Assembly: GCA_023433985.1 (NCBI GenBank)
Contig: JAEYTN010000255.1
Coordinates: 1 to 12,270 of the forward strand
DNA length: 12,270 bases
Reading direction: 5' to 3'
From: Pseudomonadota bacterium
Lineage (GTDB): Bacteria > Pseudomonadota > Alphaproteobacteria > Rhizobiales > Devosiaceae
Shown: positions 4,902-12,270 of the stretch, piece by piece
Layout of the letters: the number at the start of each line of letters is the position of its first letter
Position numbering within the stretch: position 1 is the first letter of the stretch
Made by a program: the position numbers and the translations under genes
Notes under the pieces: generated by a model
What the model saw: the letters and a program-made list of their open reading frames with translations, nothing else
What the model was told of the DNA's origin: nothing
The model's database searches: none

Positions 4902-4945
4902 AGCCTTGCGCCGCCCCGAATACGGGGATGGCGCGGGGCTTTTTC
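4902..4945 (+). terminator. Strong intrinsic terminator or attenuator between rplT and pheS
   Basis: A long hairpin: AGCCTTGCGCC (4902-4912) pairs fully with GGCGCGGGGCT (4930-4940) using two G-T pairs, and inside it CCCCG (4914-4918) pairs with CGGGG (4923-4927) around AATA. TTTTT (4940-4944) follows directly. It lies 32 bases after the rplT stop and 36 bases before pheS, so it should separate ribosomal-protein from synthetase expression unless read-through or anti-termination occurs. No separate pheS promoter is obvious in the short gap. Confidence 0.88.
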
Positions 4946-4980
4946 GTTTGGCCCCCGCAACTCATTCCGGAACGTCCAAA

Positions 4981-6111
4981 ATGTCCCTCGACGCCCAGAT
5001 CGCCTCCCTTCGCGCCGAAATCAGCGCCGCAACATCCGCCGCCTCCGACGAAGCCGCCATCGAGGCCGTGCGCGTCGGCGCGCTGGGCAAGAAAGGCTCG
5101 GTCTCCGCGCTGCTCGGAACGCTCGGCTCCATCGCTCCCGAGGAGCGGAAATCGGCCGGCGCCGCCATCAACGGGCTCAAGACCGAAGTCACCGCGCTGA
5201 TCGAAGCCAAGGCTGCCGAGCTCGCCAAGGCGGCGCTCGACCAGCGCCTTGCCGCCGAGCGCCTCGACATCACCCTGCCCATCCGTGCCACGCCGACCGC
5301 GGAAGGCCGCATCCACCCGGTGAGCCAGGTGATCGACGAGATCACTGCCATCTTCTCGGACATGGGCTTCTCGATCGCCGAGGGGCCGGACATCGAGACC
5401 GACTGGTACAACTTCACCGCGCTCAACTTCCCCGAAGGGCACCCGGCGCGCGAGATGCACGACACCTTCTTCATGGCGCCCTCGCCAGATGGGGTGAAGC
5501 GCGTGCTGCGCACCCACACCTCGCCGGTGCAGGTCCGCTCGATGCTGAAGACGAACGAGAAGCCGGCTGCGCCCTACCTCACCCCGGCGATCGATCCGCC
5601 GATCCGCGTAGTGATCCCGGGCCGCACCTACCGGCACGACAGCGACCAGACCCACACGCCCATGTTCCACCAGGTGGAAGGGCTCGTCATCGACAAGTCG
5701 AGCCATATCGGCCAACTGCGCTGGGTGCTGGAAGAATTCCTCAAGGCCTTCTTCGAGGTCGAGAACGTGACGCTTCGCTTCCGGCCGAGCTTCTTCCCGT
5801 TCACCGAGCCATCGATGGAAGTCGACGTGCAGTGCGACCGCTCGGGCAGCGAAGTGAAGATCGGCGAGGGCAGCGACTGGCTCGAAATCCTGGGCTGCGG
5901 CATGGTGCATCCCAACGTGCTGCGCAATTGCGGACTCGACCCCGACGTGTACCAGGGCTTCGCCTGGGGCATGGGGATCGACCGGCTCGCCATGCTGAAA
6001 TACGGCATGAACGACCTCCGCGCCTTCTTCGACGCCGACAAGCGCTGGCTCGACCACTACGGCTTCCGCCCGCTGGACCTGCCGACGCTATTCGGCGGGC
6101 TGTCGAGCTGA
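4981..6111 (+). CDS. pheS: Phenylalanine--tRNA ligase alpha subunit
   Basis: A 376-residue class II aminoacyl-tRNA synthetase subunit that activates phenylalanine and charges tRNA-Phe as an alpha2beta2 enzyme with PheT. An N-terminal coiled-coil arm (about 1-95) precedes the catalytic core: motif 1 (112-136, [19 protein letters not shown]), the tRNA/substrate segment [21 protein letters not shown] (141-161), motif 2 (210-235, [18 protein letters not shown]) and motif 3 (326-345, [17 protein letters not shown]). ATG 4981 is chosen because it gives the standard N-terminus; the upstream in-frame extension runs through the terminator hairpin. The ribosome site is weak (GGAA, 11 bases before the ATG). 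pheT follows after 31 bases. Confidence 0.97.
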   Translation: MSLDAQIASLRAEISAATSAASDEAAIEAVRVGALGKKGSVSALLGTLGSIAPEERKSAGAAINGLKTEVTALIEAKAAELAKAALDQRLAAERLDITLPIRATPTAEGRIHPVSQVIDEITAIFSDMGFSIAEGPDIETDWYNFTALNFPEGHPAREMHDTFFMAPSPDGVKRVLRTHTSPVQVRSMLKTNEKPAAPYLTPAIDPPIRVVIPGRTYRHDSDQTHTPMFHQVEGLVIDKSSHIGQLRWVLEEFLKAFFEVENVTLRFRPSFFPFTEPSMEVDVQCDRSGSEVKIGEGSDWLEILGCGMVHPNVLRNCGLDPDVYQGFAWGMGIDRLAMLKYGMNDLRAFFDADKRWLDHYGFRPLDLPTLFGGLSS

Positions 6112-6142
6112 GCCCCCTCCTCCTGACCCAAGAGCATATGCA

Positions 6143-8548
6143 ATGAAGTTCACCCTCGACTGGCTCAAGGAGCACCTCGACACCACCGCTTCGGCCGAGG
6201 AGGTCGGCAAGGCGCTGACCATGATCGGCCTCGAAGTGGAGGAGATCGTCGATCCGGCGGAAAAGCTGAAGCCGTTCGTCGTAGCGGAGATCGTCGAAGC
6301 GAAACCGCATCCGAACTCGGACCACCTCAACCTCTGCAAGGTCGATGCCGGCGCCGGCTCGATCATCGACGTGGTGTGCGGTGCGCCCAACGCCCGCACC
6401 GGCCTCAAGTCGGTGTTCGCCTTCCCAGGCACCTACATCCCGGGCAAGGATTTCACGCTGAAGGCCGGCGTCGTCATCCGCGGCGAGAAGTCGGACGGCA
6501 TGCTCTGCTCGGCGGCCGACCTGGAGCTATCCAACGACCATGACGGCATCATCGAGCTCAGCGCCGATGCGCCCGTCGGACAGGCCTATGTCGACTACGC
6601 CAAGCTCGGCAACACGGTGATCGACATCTCAATCACGCCGAACCGTGGCGATGCCACCGGCGTCTATGGCGTGGCGCGCGACCTGGCGGCCTTCGGGCTC
6701 GGCACGCTCAAGCAGACCGACATGTCGCCTCTGCCCTCCAAGGGGCCGAGCCCCATTCCGCCGCTGCCGCACGAGTTTGCGCCGAGGGCGCCCAAGGCGA
6801 TCCGCAAGTTCGCCGGGCGCTACTTCAAGGGCATCAAGAACGGCCCGTCGCCCGACTGGCTGCAGCAGCGGCTGCGCGCAGTCGGCCTCCGTCCGATCAA
6901 CGCGGTGGTGGACATCACCAACCTCGTGTCGCTCGGCTGGGGCCGGCCGCTACACGCCTATGATGCCGACAAGATCGTCGGCAAGGCGGTGCTGCGCAAC
7001 GCCAGGCCGGGCGAGGAGTTCGACGCGCTCGACAACCGGGTTTACCGGCTCGACGAGACCATGACGGTGATCGCGGACGACCTTGGCCCGCTCTGCCTCG
7101 GCGGCGTGATGGGCGGCATCCGCTCGGGCACCACCGACGAGACCGTCAACGTGCTGATGGAATGCGCGAGCTGGGACCCCGACCTGATCGCACAGACCGG
7201 CCGCAAGACCGGCATCGTGTCGGATGCCCGCTACCGGCTCGAGCGCTCGGTCGACCCGGCGCTGACCGAGCCCGGGCTCGAGCTCGCCACAAGGCTGATG
7301 CTGGAGCTGGTGGGCGGCGAGGCGATGGAGCCGGTGATCTCCGGCGAGGACGTGTTCCCCAACACCGTCGTCGAATTTCCGCTGTCGGAAGTGAGGCGGC
7401 TCACTGGGCTCGAGACGTCGCCTGAGGAGATCGAGGCGGTGCTGACGCGGCTCGGCTTCAAGCTCGAGGGCATGGGCGGCACGCGCAAGGTCGCGGTGCC
7501 GTCGTGGCGGCCGGACGTGACCATGAAGGCCGACCTCGCCGAGGAAGTGATGCGCATGGTCGGCGTCGACAACGTGCCGGTCGATCCGCTGCCGCGGCTC
7601 AACCATGTGGCGCCGCGCATGCTGACCACGCTGCAGAACCGCCGCCGCCTCGCCCGCCGCACCCTCGCGGCGCGCGGGCTGGACGAAGCGGTGACGTGGA
7701 GCTTCATCCCCGCGGCCGAGGCCGAGCGGTACGGCGGCGGGGCGGCCGAGCTGAAGCTCGCCAACCCGATCGCCTCCGAGCTCACCGACATGCGGCCATC
7801 GCTGCTGCCGGGCCTGCTGGCGGCGGCGCAACGCAACACCAATCGCGGCTTCGCCGACCTCAAGCTGTTCGAGGTGGGCCAGGTGTTCCACTCGGTGCTG
7901 CCCGAGGGCCAGCGCACCTACGCGTCCGGCATCCGGCTAGGCGGCACGCGCCACTGGCAGGGCGCGGACAAGGTGTCGGTGTTCGACGCCAAGGCCGATA
8001 TCGCCGCTCTGCTCGATGCGCTCGGGCACGACATCGACAAGCTGCAGCTCGTAACCGAGCCCGCCTCCTGGAGCCACCCGGGGCGCGGCGGGCGCATCCA
8101 GCTCGGGCCCAAGGTGGTGATCGGCTGGTTCGGTGAGGTTCATCCGAACGAGCTGGATGCCTATGACCTCAGCGGCCCGGTGGCGGCGTTCGAGCTCGAC
8201 CTCGACGCCATCCCCGAGCCGCGCAGGAAGGCGACCCGCGCCAAGCCGGCGCTGAAGCTCTCGGACCTGCAGCCGGTGAGCCGTGACTTCGCCTTCGTGG
8301 TCGATCGCGACGTGCCGGCCGACAAGGTGCTGCGTGCCGCGAAGAACGCCGACAAGGCGCTGATCACCGCCGTGGACGTGTTCGACGTGTTCGAAGGCAA
8401 GGGCATCGGCGAGGGCAAGAAGTCGCTCGGCATCGCCGTGACGCTGCAGCCTGTCGACAAGACGCTGACCGACGAGGAGATCGAGAAGGTCTCGGGCGCG
8501 GTGGTGGCGGCAGTGGCCAAGGCGACCGGCGCGACGCTGAGGACGTGA
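6143..8548 (+). CDS. pheT: Phenylalanine--tRNA ligase beta subunit
   Basis: An 801-residue subunit, normal bacterial length. Order of domains: N-terminal MKFTLDWLKEHL, tRNA-binding OB fold (about 40-150, VVAEIVEAKPHPNSDHLNLC and VVCGAPNARTGLKSVFAFPG), ITPNRGDATGVYGVARDLAA, the B3/4 editing domain (about 215-390, VVDITNLVSLGWGRPLHAYD, CLGGVMGGIRSGTTDET), B5 domain (about 400-475, ending VPSWRPDVTMKADLAEEVMR), catalytic-like core, and C-terminal anticodon-binding FDX-ACB domain (about 705-801, PVSRDFAFVVDRDVPADKVL). It hydrolyses mischarged Tyr-tRNA-Phe and binds tRNA. It is the last housekeeping gene of the operon; its TGA overlaps the next gene's ATG by one base (TGATG), so the downstream membrane protein may be translationally coupled. 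Confidence 0.97.
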   Translation: MKFTLDWLKEHLDTTASAEEVGKALTMIGLEVEEIVDPAEKLKPFVVAEIVEAKPHPNSDHLNLCKVDAGAGSIIDVVCGAPNARTGLKSVFAFPGTYIPGKDFTLKAGVVIRGEKSDGMLCSAADLELSNDHDGIIELSADAPVGQAYVDYAKLGNTVIDISITPNRGDATGVYGVARDLAAFGLGTLKQTDMSPLPSKGPSPIPPLPHEFAPRAPKAIRKFAGRYFKGIKNGPSPDWLQQRLRAVGLRPINAVVDITNLVSLGWGRPLHAYDADKIVGKAVLRNARPGEEFDALDNRVYRLDETMTVIADDLGPLCLGGVMGGIRSGTTDETVNVLMECASWDPDLIAQTGRKTGIVSDARYRLERSVDPALTEPGLELATRLMLELVGGEAMEPVISGEDVFPNTVVEFPLSEVRRLTGLETSPEEIEAVLTRLGFKLEGMGGTRKVAVPSWRPDVTMKADLAEEVMRMVGVDNVPVDPLPRLNHVAPRMLTTLQNRRRLARRTLAARGLDEAVTWSFIPAAEAERYGGGAAELKLANPIASELTDMRPSLLPGLLAAAQRNTNRGFADLKLFEVGQVFHSVLPEGQRTYASGIRLGGTRHWQGADKVSVFDAKADIAALLDALGHDIDKLQLVTEPASWSHPGRGGRIQLGPKVVIGWFGEVHPNELDAYDLSGPVAAFELDLDAIPEPRRKATRAKPALKLSDLQPVSRDFAFVVDRDVPADKVLRAAKNADKALITAVDVFDVFEGKGIGEGKKSLGIAVTLQPVDKTLTDEEIEKVSGAVVAAVAKATGATLRT

Positions 8549-9903
8549 TGCTCCAGGCTGCCGGACGTTTTCTCGCCCCGGCGGTCGCTCTCACCGCCCT
8601 CGCCCTGAGCCCGGCGCTGGGCTACGCGAACACGTTCGTGCTGCTGGGGCTGGGAGCGCTGGCGGTTCTTGTGTGGCGCATTGCAGAACCTGGGGCCGGG
8701 ACCGCCCCCGCCACCGCCTTCGGCGGTCCCCCTCTCCCGTCTTCGACAGAGGAGGATCAGGCGCGCGTTGCACCATTGACGGACGGCACCGGGTCCTCCC
8801 CCGTGACAACGGGGGAGGGGGGCCAGCGTAGCTGGTGGAGGGGGCGGTCACGAGCCGAAGGACTGACGGCGCTCCTCTTCACCCTCGCCTTCGGCCTCGT
8901 CGTCCTCTCCGCCCTCGGCGCCATGCGCGAACCGGCGGACTTGCTTGCAGTCATCCCCTATGTCGCGCCGCTCTTCTTCCTGCCGCTTGCCCGCCTGTTC
9001 GGCAGCCGTGACCTCGACCTGCCCCGACTCGCGCTGCTCGGCGCCGCGGTCGGGCTCGCCGCCGCGGTCGCGCTCCGCCTCGGTCTCCCCGATAAGCCGC
9101 GCGCGGGGGAGGGCTCGTTTATCACCGACCCATACCGCCTCGCCGTCACCACGCTCGTCTGCGCCACGCTGGCGCTGGGCGACCTCTTCACCCGCGCGCG
9201 ATGGCGCTGGCTGAGCCTCCTCGGCCTCGTCGCCGCGGCCGCTACCATCTGGCTCACCGGCTCACGCACCACGCTGCTCGGCGTGCCGGTGCTCCTGTTC
9301 CTCACTGCGCTCTGCTTCGTGAAGCGCCCCGTCACCATCATTGGACTCGTCGCCGGCGCGGTAGCACTCGCAGGAGCAGCGCTGTTCATCGAACTGCCCG
9401 GCAAGGTACGGATGCGGCTGTGGGACGTGGCCGGCAGCATCGCACGGGGCGAGACGGTGGGCGACGAGTCCATCTCGGTCCGCATCAAGCTCTGGGGCGA
9501 CGGGTTGCGGGACTTCCTCGACGCACCTCTGTTCGGCCACGGCTGGGGCGAGTGGATGATGGCGCCGATGCGCGCCCGTTTCCCGGCCGATCTCGAGTCG
9601 CTCCACACCATCCAGCACATGCACAACGACCTGCTGCACTACGCCATGGCGGGCGGCGTGCCGGGGCTCGCGGCGTGGGCGCTGCTGCTCGCGGCGCCGG
9701 TCGCAGGGTATTTCACCCTGCCGCGCGAGGCACGGAGCCGGCAGCGGCTCCAGGCCGTGCTGGTATTGTCGCTCGGCTATCTCGTGCTCGGCTTGCCCGA
9801 CGTGATGCTGGCCTCGCCGGCGCAGCTGACGCTATACGTGGCGCTGACGGCGGTGGTGCTGGGCAGCGGCCAGTTCAACCGAGCGATCGGTTCCGGGCAA
9901 TAA
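8548..9903 (+). CDS. O-antigen ligase/polymerase-family membrane protein
   Basis: A 451-residue polytopic inner-membrane protein of the O-antigen ligase (Wzy_C/WaaL-like) type, which joins or polymerises glycans on a lipid carrier in the periplasm. About ten hydrophobic helices are visible. The family signature lies in the middle and the C-terminal half: TGSRTTLLGVPVLLFLTAL, then ESISVRIKLWGDGLRDFLDA with PLFGHGWGEW, and HMHNDLLHYAMAGGVPGLAAW, carrying the His-Asn pair of the large periplasmic loop. ATG 8548 overlaps the pheT stop and has GAGG (8539-8542) 5 bases ahead. Odd feature: residues about 51-101, between the second and third helices, are hydrophilic low-complexity sequence encoded by an in-frame palindromic repeat (8700-8849). 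Its 3' end overlaps the convergent methyltransferase gene by 29 bases. Ligase versus polymerase cannot be decided. Confidence 0.85.
   Translation: MLQAAGRFLAPAVALTALALSPALGYANTFVLLGLGALAVLVWRIAEPGAGTAPATAFGGPPLPSSTEEDQARVAPLTDGTGSSPVTTGEGGQRSWWRGRSRAEGLTALLFTLAFGLVVLSALGAMREPADLLAVIPYVAPLFFLPLARLFGSRDLDLPRLALLGAAVGLAAAVALRLGLPDKPRAGEGSFITDPYRLAVTTLVCATLALGDLFTRARWRWLSLLGLVAAAATIWLTGSRTTLLGVPVLLFLTALCFVKRPVTIIGLVAGAVALAGAALFIELPGKVRMRLWDVAGSIARGETVGDESISVRIKLWGDGLRDFLDAPLFGHGWGEWMMAPMRARFPADLESLHTIQHMHNDLLHYAMAGGVPGLAAWALLLAAPVAGYFTLPREARSRQRLQAVLVLSLGYLVLGLPDVMLASPAQLTLYVALTAVVLGSGQFNRAIGSGQ
8700..8849. repeat. 150-base palindromic element inserted in frame in the ligase-like gene
   Basis: The ends are inverted: the first 16 bases (8700-8715, GACCGCCCCCGCCACC) match the reverse complement of the last 16 (8834-8849) except for one base. 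Two internal hairpins are perfect: ACCGCC-TTC-GGCGGT (8713-8727) and CCTCCCCCGT-GACA-ACGGGGGAGG (8795-8818). Its length is exactly 50 codons, so it keeps the frame open and adds a Pro/Gly/Ser/Thr/Arg-rich loop. No obvious target duplication flanks it. It resembles the REP-like GC-rich palindromes scattered through alphaproteobacterial chromosomes, here inside a gene. Confidence 0.75.
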
Positions 9904-10648
9904 GGCGGTTGCGCCGCGTCACGTGCACGACGGTGAAGTTGCGCGCCTCGAGCAGCTGGGTCACTTTTTCCAGCGTCCGCTCGCCCCGCCGCTCGTAGCC
10001 GCATTCCATGGCGAAGTAGTCGGTTCGCGCCAGCGTCTCGGTGGCTCCCTCGACCACTTCGGGTTCGGCTCCTTCGGCATCCCCCGCCAGGAGGCGGAGC
10101 CTGTCGATGCCGCGCTGGCGCACCAGCGTGTCGAGCCGATGCGCCATGATGCTGACGGGCGGTCCGTCCTGATTGATCGCCGACGTGTCCGCCGAGTCAG
10201 GCTTCTGGTAGAAGGTCAGTTGGCCGTCCGAGGTCCATAGGCCGACCGGGACAACCTCTACCCTGGAGTTGTCGCCGACGTTCCAGCGCAGCACCTTCAG
10301 CGTCGCCGGGTCGGGCTCCACTGCCAGAACGCGAGCGCCGCGCTCCGCCAATGCCAGCGTCAGCATGCCAATGTTGGCGCCGCAATTGACCACAACATCG
10401 CCAGGACGAACCTTGATGTGGCGGTCGATGCCGTAGGCATGGGCGATACGCAGCTTGCGCTTGGCGATGCCGTGGCGAAGGGAACGGCCGGTGCTGTCGG
10501 GCAGGCCCGCAAGCTCGTCCTCCCCGTCGTTGAATATCCGGACCCCGTCCTCGTCACGAAAGCTGATCGGCTTCCGCCCCGAGATGTTGACGTACGGAGC
10601 GATGCGATCCGATAGCCAGTCGAGGCCAAGTTGCTTGCGCCAGCGCAT
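9875..10648 (-). CDS. FkbM-family SAM-dependent methyltransferase
   Basis: A 257-residue protein with the FkbM methyltransferase fold at about 80-250: SAM-binding motif I GDVVVNCGANIGMLTLALAE (83-102), acidic strand end RVLAVEPDPATL (106-117), WNVGDNSRVEVVPVGLW, and the family mark GDAEGAEPEVVEGA (189-202). FkbM enzymes O-methylate sugars or polyketides. Variation from the usual pattern: motif I reads VVNCGANIG where VDVGANIG is common, and the EG motif is preceded by LLAGD instead of KID. GGGGA lies about 6 bases before ATG 10648. It is 62 bases downstream of the aldo-keto reductase gene on the same strand, possibly one transcript, and converges with the glycan ligase-like gene (29-base 3' overlap), so a surface-glycan substrate is plausible but inferred. 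Confidence 0.85.
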   Translation of the reverse strand: MRWRKQLGLDWLSDRIAPYVNISGRKPISFRDEDGVRIFNDGEDELAGLPDSTGRSLRHGIAKRKLRIAHAYGIDRHIKVRPGDVVVNCGANIGMLTLALAERGARVLAVEPDPATLKVLRWNVGDNSRVEVVPVGLWTSDGQLTFYQKPDSADTSAINQDGPPVSIMAHRLDTLVRQRGIDRLRLLAGDAEGAEPEVVEGATETLARTDYFAMECGYERRGERTLEKVTQLLEARNFTVVHVTRRNRLIARNRSLG

Positions 10649-10710
10649 GAATGTCCCCAGAAAATCGCCGGCAGTGCCTGCAGCTGCCAGTTTGGTGCGT
10701 TAAGCTGCGC

Positions 10711-11739
10711 TCAGCCCTTGATCGGCCGGCTGTCGACCAGCCCGCCCTTCGTCGCCTCGTCGATCGCCGCGATCTCCTCGGCCGAAAGCTCGAGGTTGTC
10801 CAGCACGCCGAGGCAATCCTTGAGCTGCTCGAGGTTGCGGACGCCGATGAGCGCCGAGGTCATTTCCTTGCGCCGCAGCACCCAGCTCAGCGCCAGTTGC
10901 ACCATGGATTGCTTGCGCGCCCGGGCGATCGGCTCGAGCTTCTGCACCGCATCGAGGATGCGCGGCTCGAGCCGTCCGGCGTTGAGCGAATAGTTCTCGG
11001 AGGCGCGGGTGCCCTCTAGATTCCCCTGGAGCTTGTTGTACTTGCCCGAGAGGATGCCCTGCTGCAGCGGCGAGAAGGCGATGACGCCGATGCCGAGCTC
11101 GCCGCAGGCATCGATGGTGTTGTCGTCCTCGAACCAGCGGTTGAGGATCGAATAGCTGGGCTGGTGGATCAGGCAGGGGACGCCCATCTCGGCGAGGATG
11201 CGGTGCGCCTCGCGCGTCTGCTTTTCGGGGTAGCTCGAAATGCCGACATAGAGCGCCTTGCCCTGCGCCACGAGCTGCGCCAGCGCACCCATCGTCTCCT
11301 CGAGCGGGGTGTCGGGGTCGTAGCGGTGCGAATAGAAGATATCGACACAGTCGAGCCCCATGCGCTTGAGGCTCTGCTCGGCGGAGGCGATGACGTATTT
11401 CTTGCTGCGCCACTCGCCATAGGGGCCGTCCCACATCAGGTAGCCGGCCTTCGACGAGACGATCATCTCGTCGCGATAGGGGCGGAAATCGCGCGCCATG
11501 ACGTCGCCGAACAGCTCCTCGGCCGAGCCCGGCGGCGGGCCGTAATTGTTGGCGAGGTCGAAATGGGTAACCCCCTTGTCGAAGGCATAACTCAGAATCT
11601 CGAACGCCGAGGGGTAGTCGCGCGTGCCGCCGAAATTCTGCCACAGCCCGAGGCTGATCACCGGCAGCTTGAGGCCCCACTTGCCGGTCTTGCGATACTG
11701 CATGCTGCCGTAGCGAGCGTCGCTGGCCCGATAGGTCAT
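10711..11739 (-). CDS. gpr: Aldo-keto reductase, YghZ/Gpr (L-glyceraldehyde 3-phosphate reductase) type
   Basis: A 342-residue aldo-keto reductase closely resembling E. coli YghZ (Gpr), from YGSMQYRKTGKWGLKLP through GLWQNFG to FDLANNYGPPPGSAEELFG. The catalytic tetrad is present: D61, Y66, K97 and H138. Later marks are KALYVGISSYPEKQTREAHR, LIHQPSYSILNRW, AFSPLQQGILSGKY and the NADPH-binding LIGVRNLEQLKDCL. Gpr reduces L-glyceraldehyde 3-phosphate and methylglyoxal with NADPH, a detoxifying role; the exact substrate here is inferred from similarity. GGAGG (11751-11747) lies 7 bases before ATG 11739. It is divergent from trhO across 61 bases and upstream of the FkbM methyltransferase. Confidence 0.92.
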   Translation of the reverse strand: MTYRASDARYGSMQYRKTGKWGLKLPVISLGLWQNFGGTRDYPSAFEILSYAFDKGVTHFDLANNYGPPPGSAEELFGDVMARDFRPYRDEMIVSSKAGYLMWDGPYGEWRSKKYVIASAEQSLKRMGLDCVDIFYSHRYDPDTPLEETMGALAQLVAQGKALYVGISSYPEKQTREAHRILAEMGVPCLIHQPSYSILNRWFEDDNTIDACGELGIGVIAFSPLQQGILSGKYNKLQGNLEGTRASENYSLNAGRLEPRILDAVQKLEPIARARKQSMVQLALSWVLRRKEMTSALIGVRNLEQLKDCLGVLDNLELSAEEIAAIDEATKGGLVDSRPIKG

Positions 11740-11800
11740 TTTCGTCCTCCGATGATGCCGATTTGCCCGGTAACGGCGGTGAATGCTACACCCGCCGCCA

Positions 11801-12270
11801 ATGTCTGAACGTCAGAATTCCGAGCCCGTTGAAATCGCCGCCAAGCTGCCCCAAACGCTGAACCGCTTCAAGGTGCTGGCGCTCTACAAGTTCGTCTCAT
11901 TTCAGGATGCGGAAGCGCTGAAGCCGGAGCTGGCGCTGTTCTGCTGCGCGCGAAGAGTCCGCGGTACCTTCATCCTGGCCCCCGAGGGCATCAACGGCAC
12001 GGTGGCGGGGACGCCGGAGGCGATCGACCAGCTCATGGGGTGGTTCCGGACGAGCCCGCTCTGGGCCGGCCGGCTCGACGGGGCGGAAGCGAAGTTCTCC
12101 TGGGCCTTAACGATGCCGTTCCACCGCATGAAGGTGCGGCTCAAGCCCGAGATCGTGACGCTGCGGGCCCCCGAGGCGGACCCGTCGCGCCTCGTCGGCA
12201 CCTATGTCGAGCCTACCGACTGGAACCGGCTGATCGACCGGAACGACGTGACGGTGATCGACACCCGCAA
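11801..12270 (+). CDS. trhO: tRNA uridine(34) hydroxylase (rhodanese domain), 5' part
   Basis: The first 156 codons of a TrhO (YceA) protein, cut by the window end. The N-terminal acylphosphatase-like domain is intact: KVLALYKFVSFQDAEALKPE, CCARRVRGTFILAPEGINGT, MPFHRMKVRLKPEIVTL, then GTYVEPTDWNRLID and VTVIDTR, where the rhodanese domain begins. The catalytic Cys lies beyond the window. TrhO hydroxylates U34 of tRNAs toward 5-hydroxyuridine using oxygen. No strong ribosome site precedes ATG 11801; an in-frame ATG at 11783 (adding MLHPPP) is an alternative start. It is divergent from the aldo-keto reductase gene. Confidence 0.93.
   Translation, partial: MSERQNSEPVEIAAKLPQTLNRFKVLALYKFVSFQDAEALKPELALFCCARRVRGTFILAPEGINGTVAGTPEAIDQLMGWFRTSPLWAGRLDGAEAKFSWALTMPFHRMKVRLKPEIVTLRAPEADPSRLVGTYVEPTDWNRLIDRNDVTVIDTR

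Noticed and set aside
4928..5200. Phe leader peptide (starts MARGFFVW) for pheST attenuation.
   Set aside because: Its start lies inside the terminator hairpin and it runs far into pheS out of frame; the Phe codons come from the T run. A leader peptide should precede the terminator.
4876..6057. 393-residue minus-strand frame.
   Set aside because: It is antisense to pheS, which has all class II synthetase motifs; no independent support.
8690..8860. Insertion sequence or CRISPR array in the ligase-like gene.
   Set aside because: The element encodes no transposase and has no regular repeat-spacer pattern; it is a single palindromic repeat.
10700..11680. 326-residue minus-strand frame overlapping the aldo-keto reductase.
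   Set aside because: It is a shifted frame of the reductase, which has an intact catalytic tetrad and ribosome site.

Overview
The window is GC-rich, densely coded and looks like chromosomal DNA of an alphaproteobacterium. The rpmI-rplT-pheS-pheT order, ribosomal protein and PheS sequences, GC content and a degenerate palindromic repeat all fit Hyphomicrobiales, perhaps a Devosia-like genome. The genus is inferred from general resemblance and was not tested.

Left end (1-950): a complete tRNA-Leu(CAG) with its own terminator, followed by about 840 bases with no long gene. Two very short minus-strand genes lie here. One encodes a 30-residue hydrophobic peptide with a GGAGG ribosome site; two perfect DnaA boxes lie just upstream of it. 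The other encodes a 44-residue arginine-rich peptide with its own ribosome site and a UUCG-capped terminator. Region 953-2242 holds a nucleotidyltransferase of the OAS/CD-NTase type whose active-site signature is altered, then a MarR-family regulator with a dyad over its transcription start and ribosome site.

Middle (2312-4040): a small NAD(P)-binding oxidoreductase (F420-oxidoreductase fold), divergent from a LysR-type regulator, with a TGTAT-N4-ATACA dyad between them. A further 44-residue single-span peptide gene ends 4 bases from the LysR stop and has its own promoter.

Core (4132-8548): a clear sigma70-type promoter drives rpmI (L35) and rplT (L20). A strong intrinsic terminator or attenuator precedes pheS and pheT, the two subunits of phenylalanyl-tRNA synthetase. 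A polytopic membrane protein of the O-antigen ligase/polymerase family starts inside the pheT stop. It carries an in-frame 150-base palindromic repeat encoding a hydrophilic loop.

Right end (9875-12270): convergent with the ligase-like gene are a FkbM-family methyltransferase and, upstream of it on the same strand, an aldo-keto reductase close to E. coli YghZ/Gpr. Divergent from that is the 5' part of trhO (rhodanese-domain tRNA U34 hydroxylase), cut by the window edge. The ligase-like protein and the methyltransferase suggest a small surface-glycan locus, but their 3' ends overlap and they are on opposite strands. No transposase, CRISPR array, rRNA or complete defence operon was seen. The best candidate for something undescribed is the orphan OAS/CD-NTase-like protein with its altered catalytic signature.
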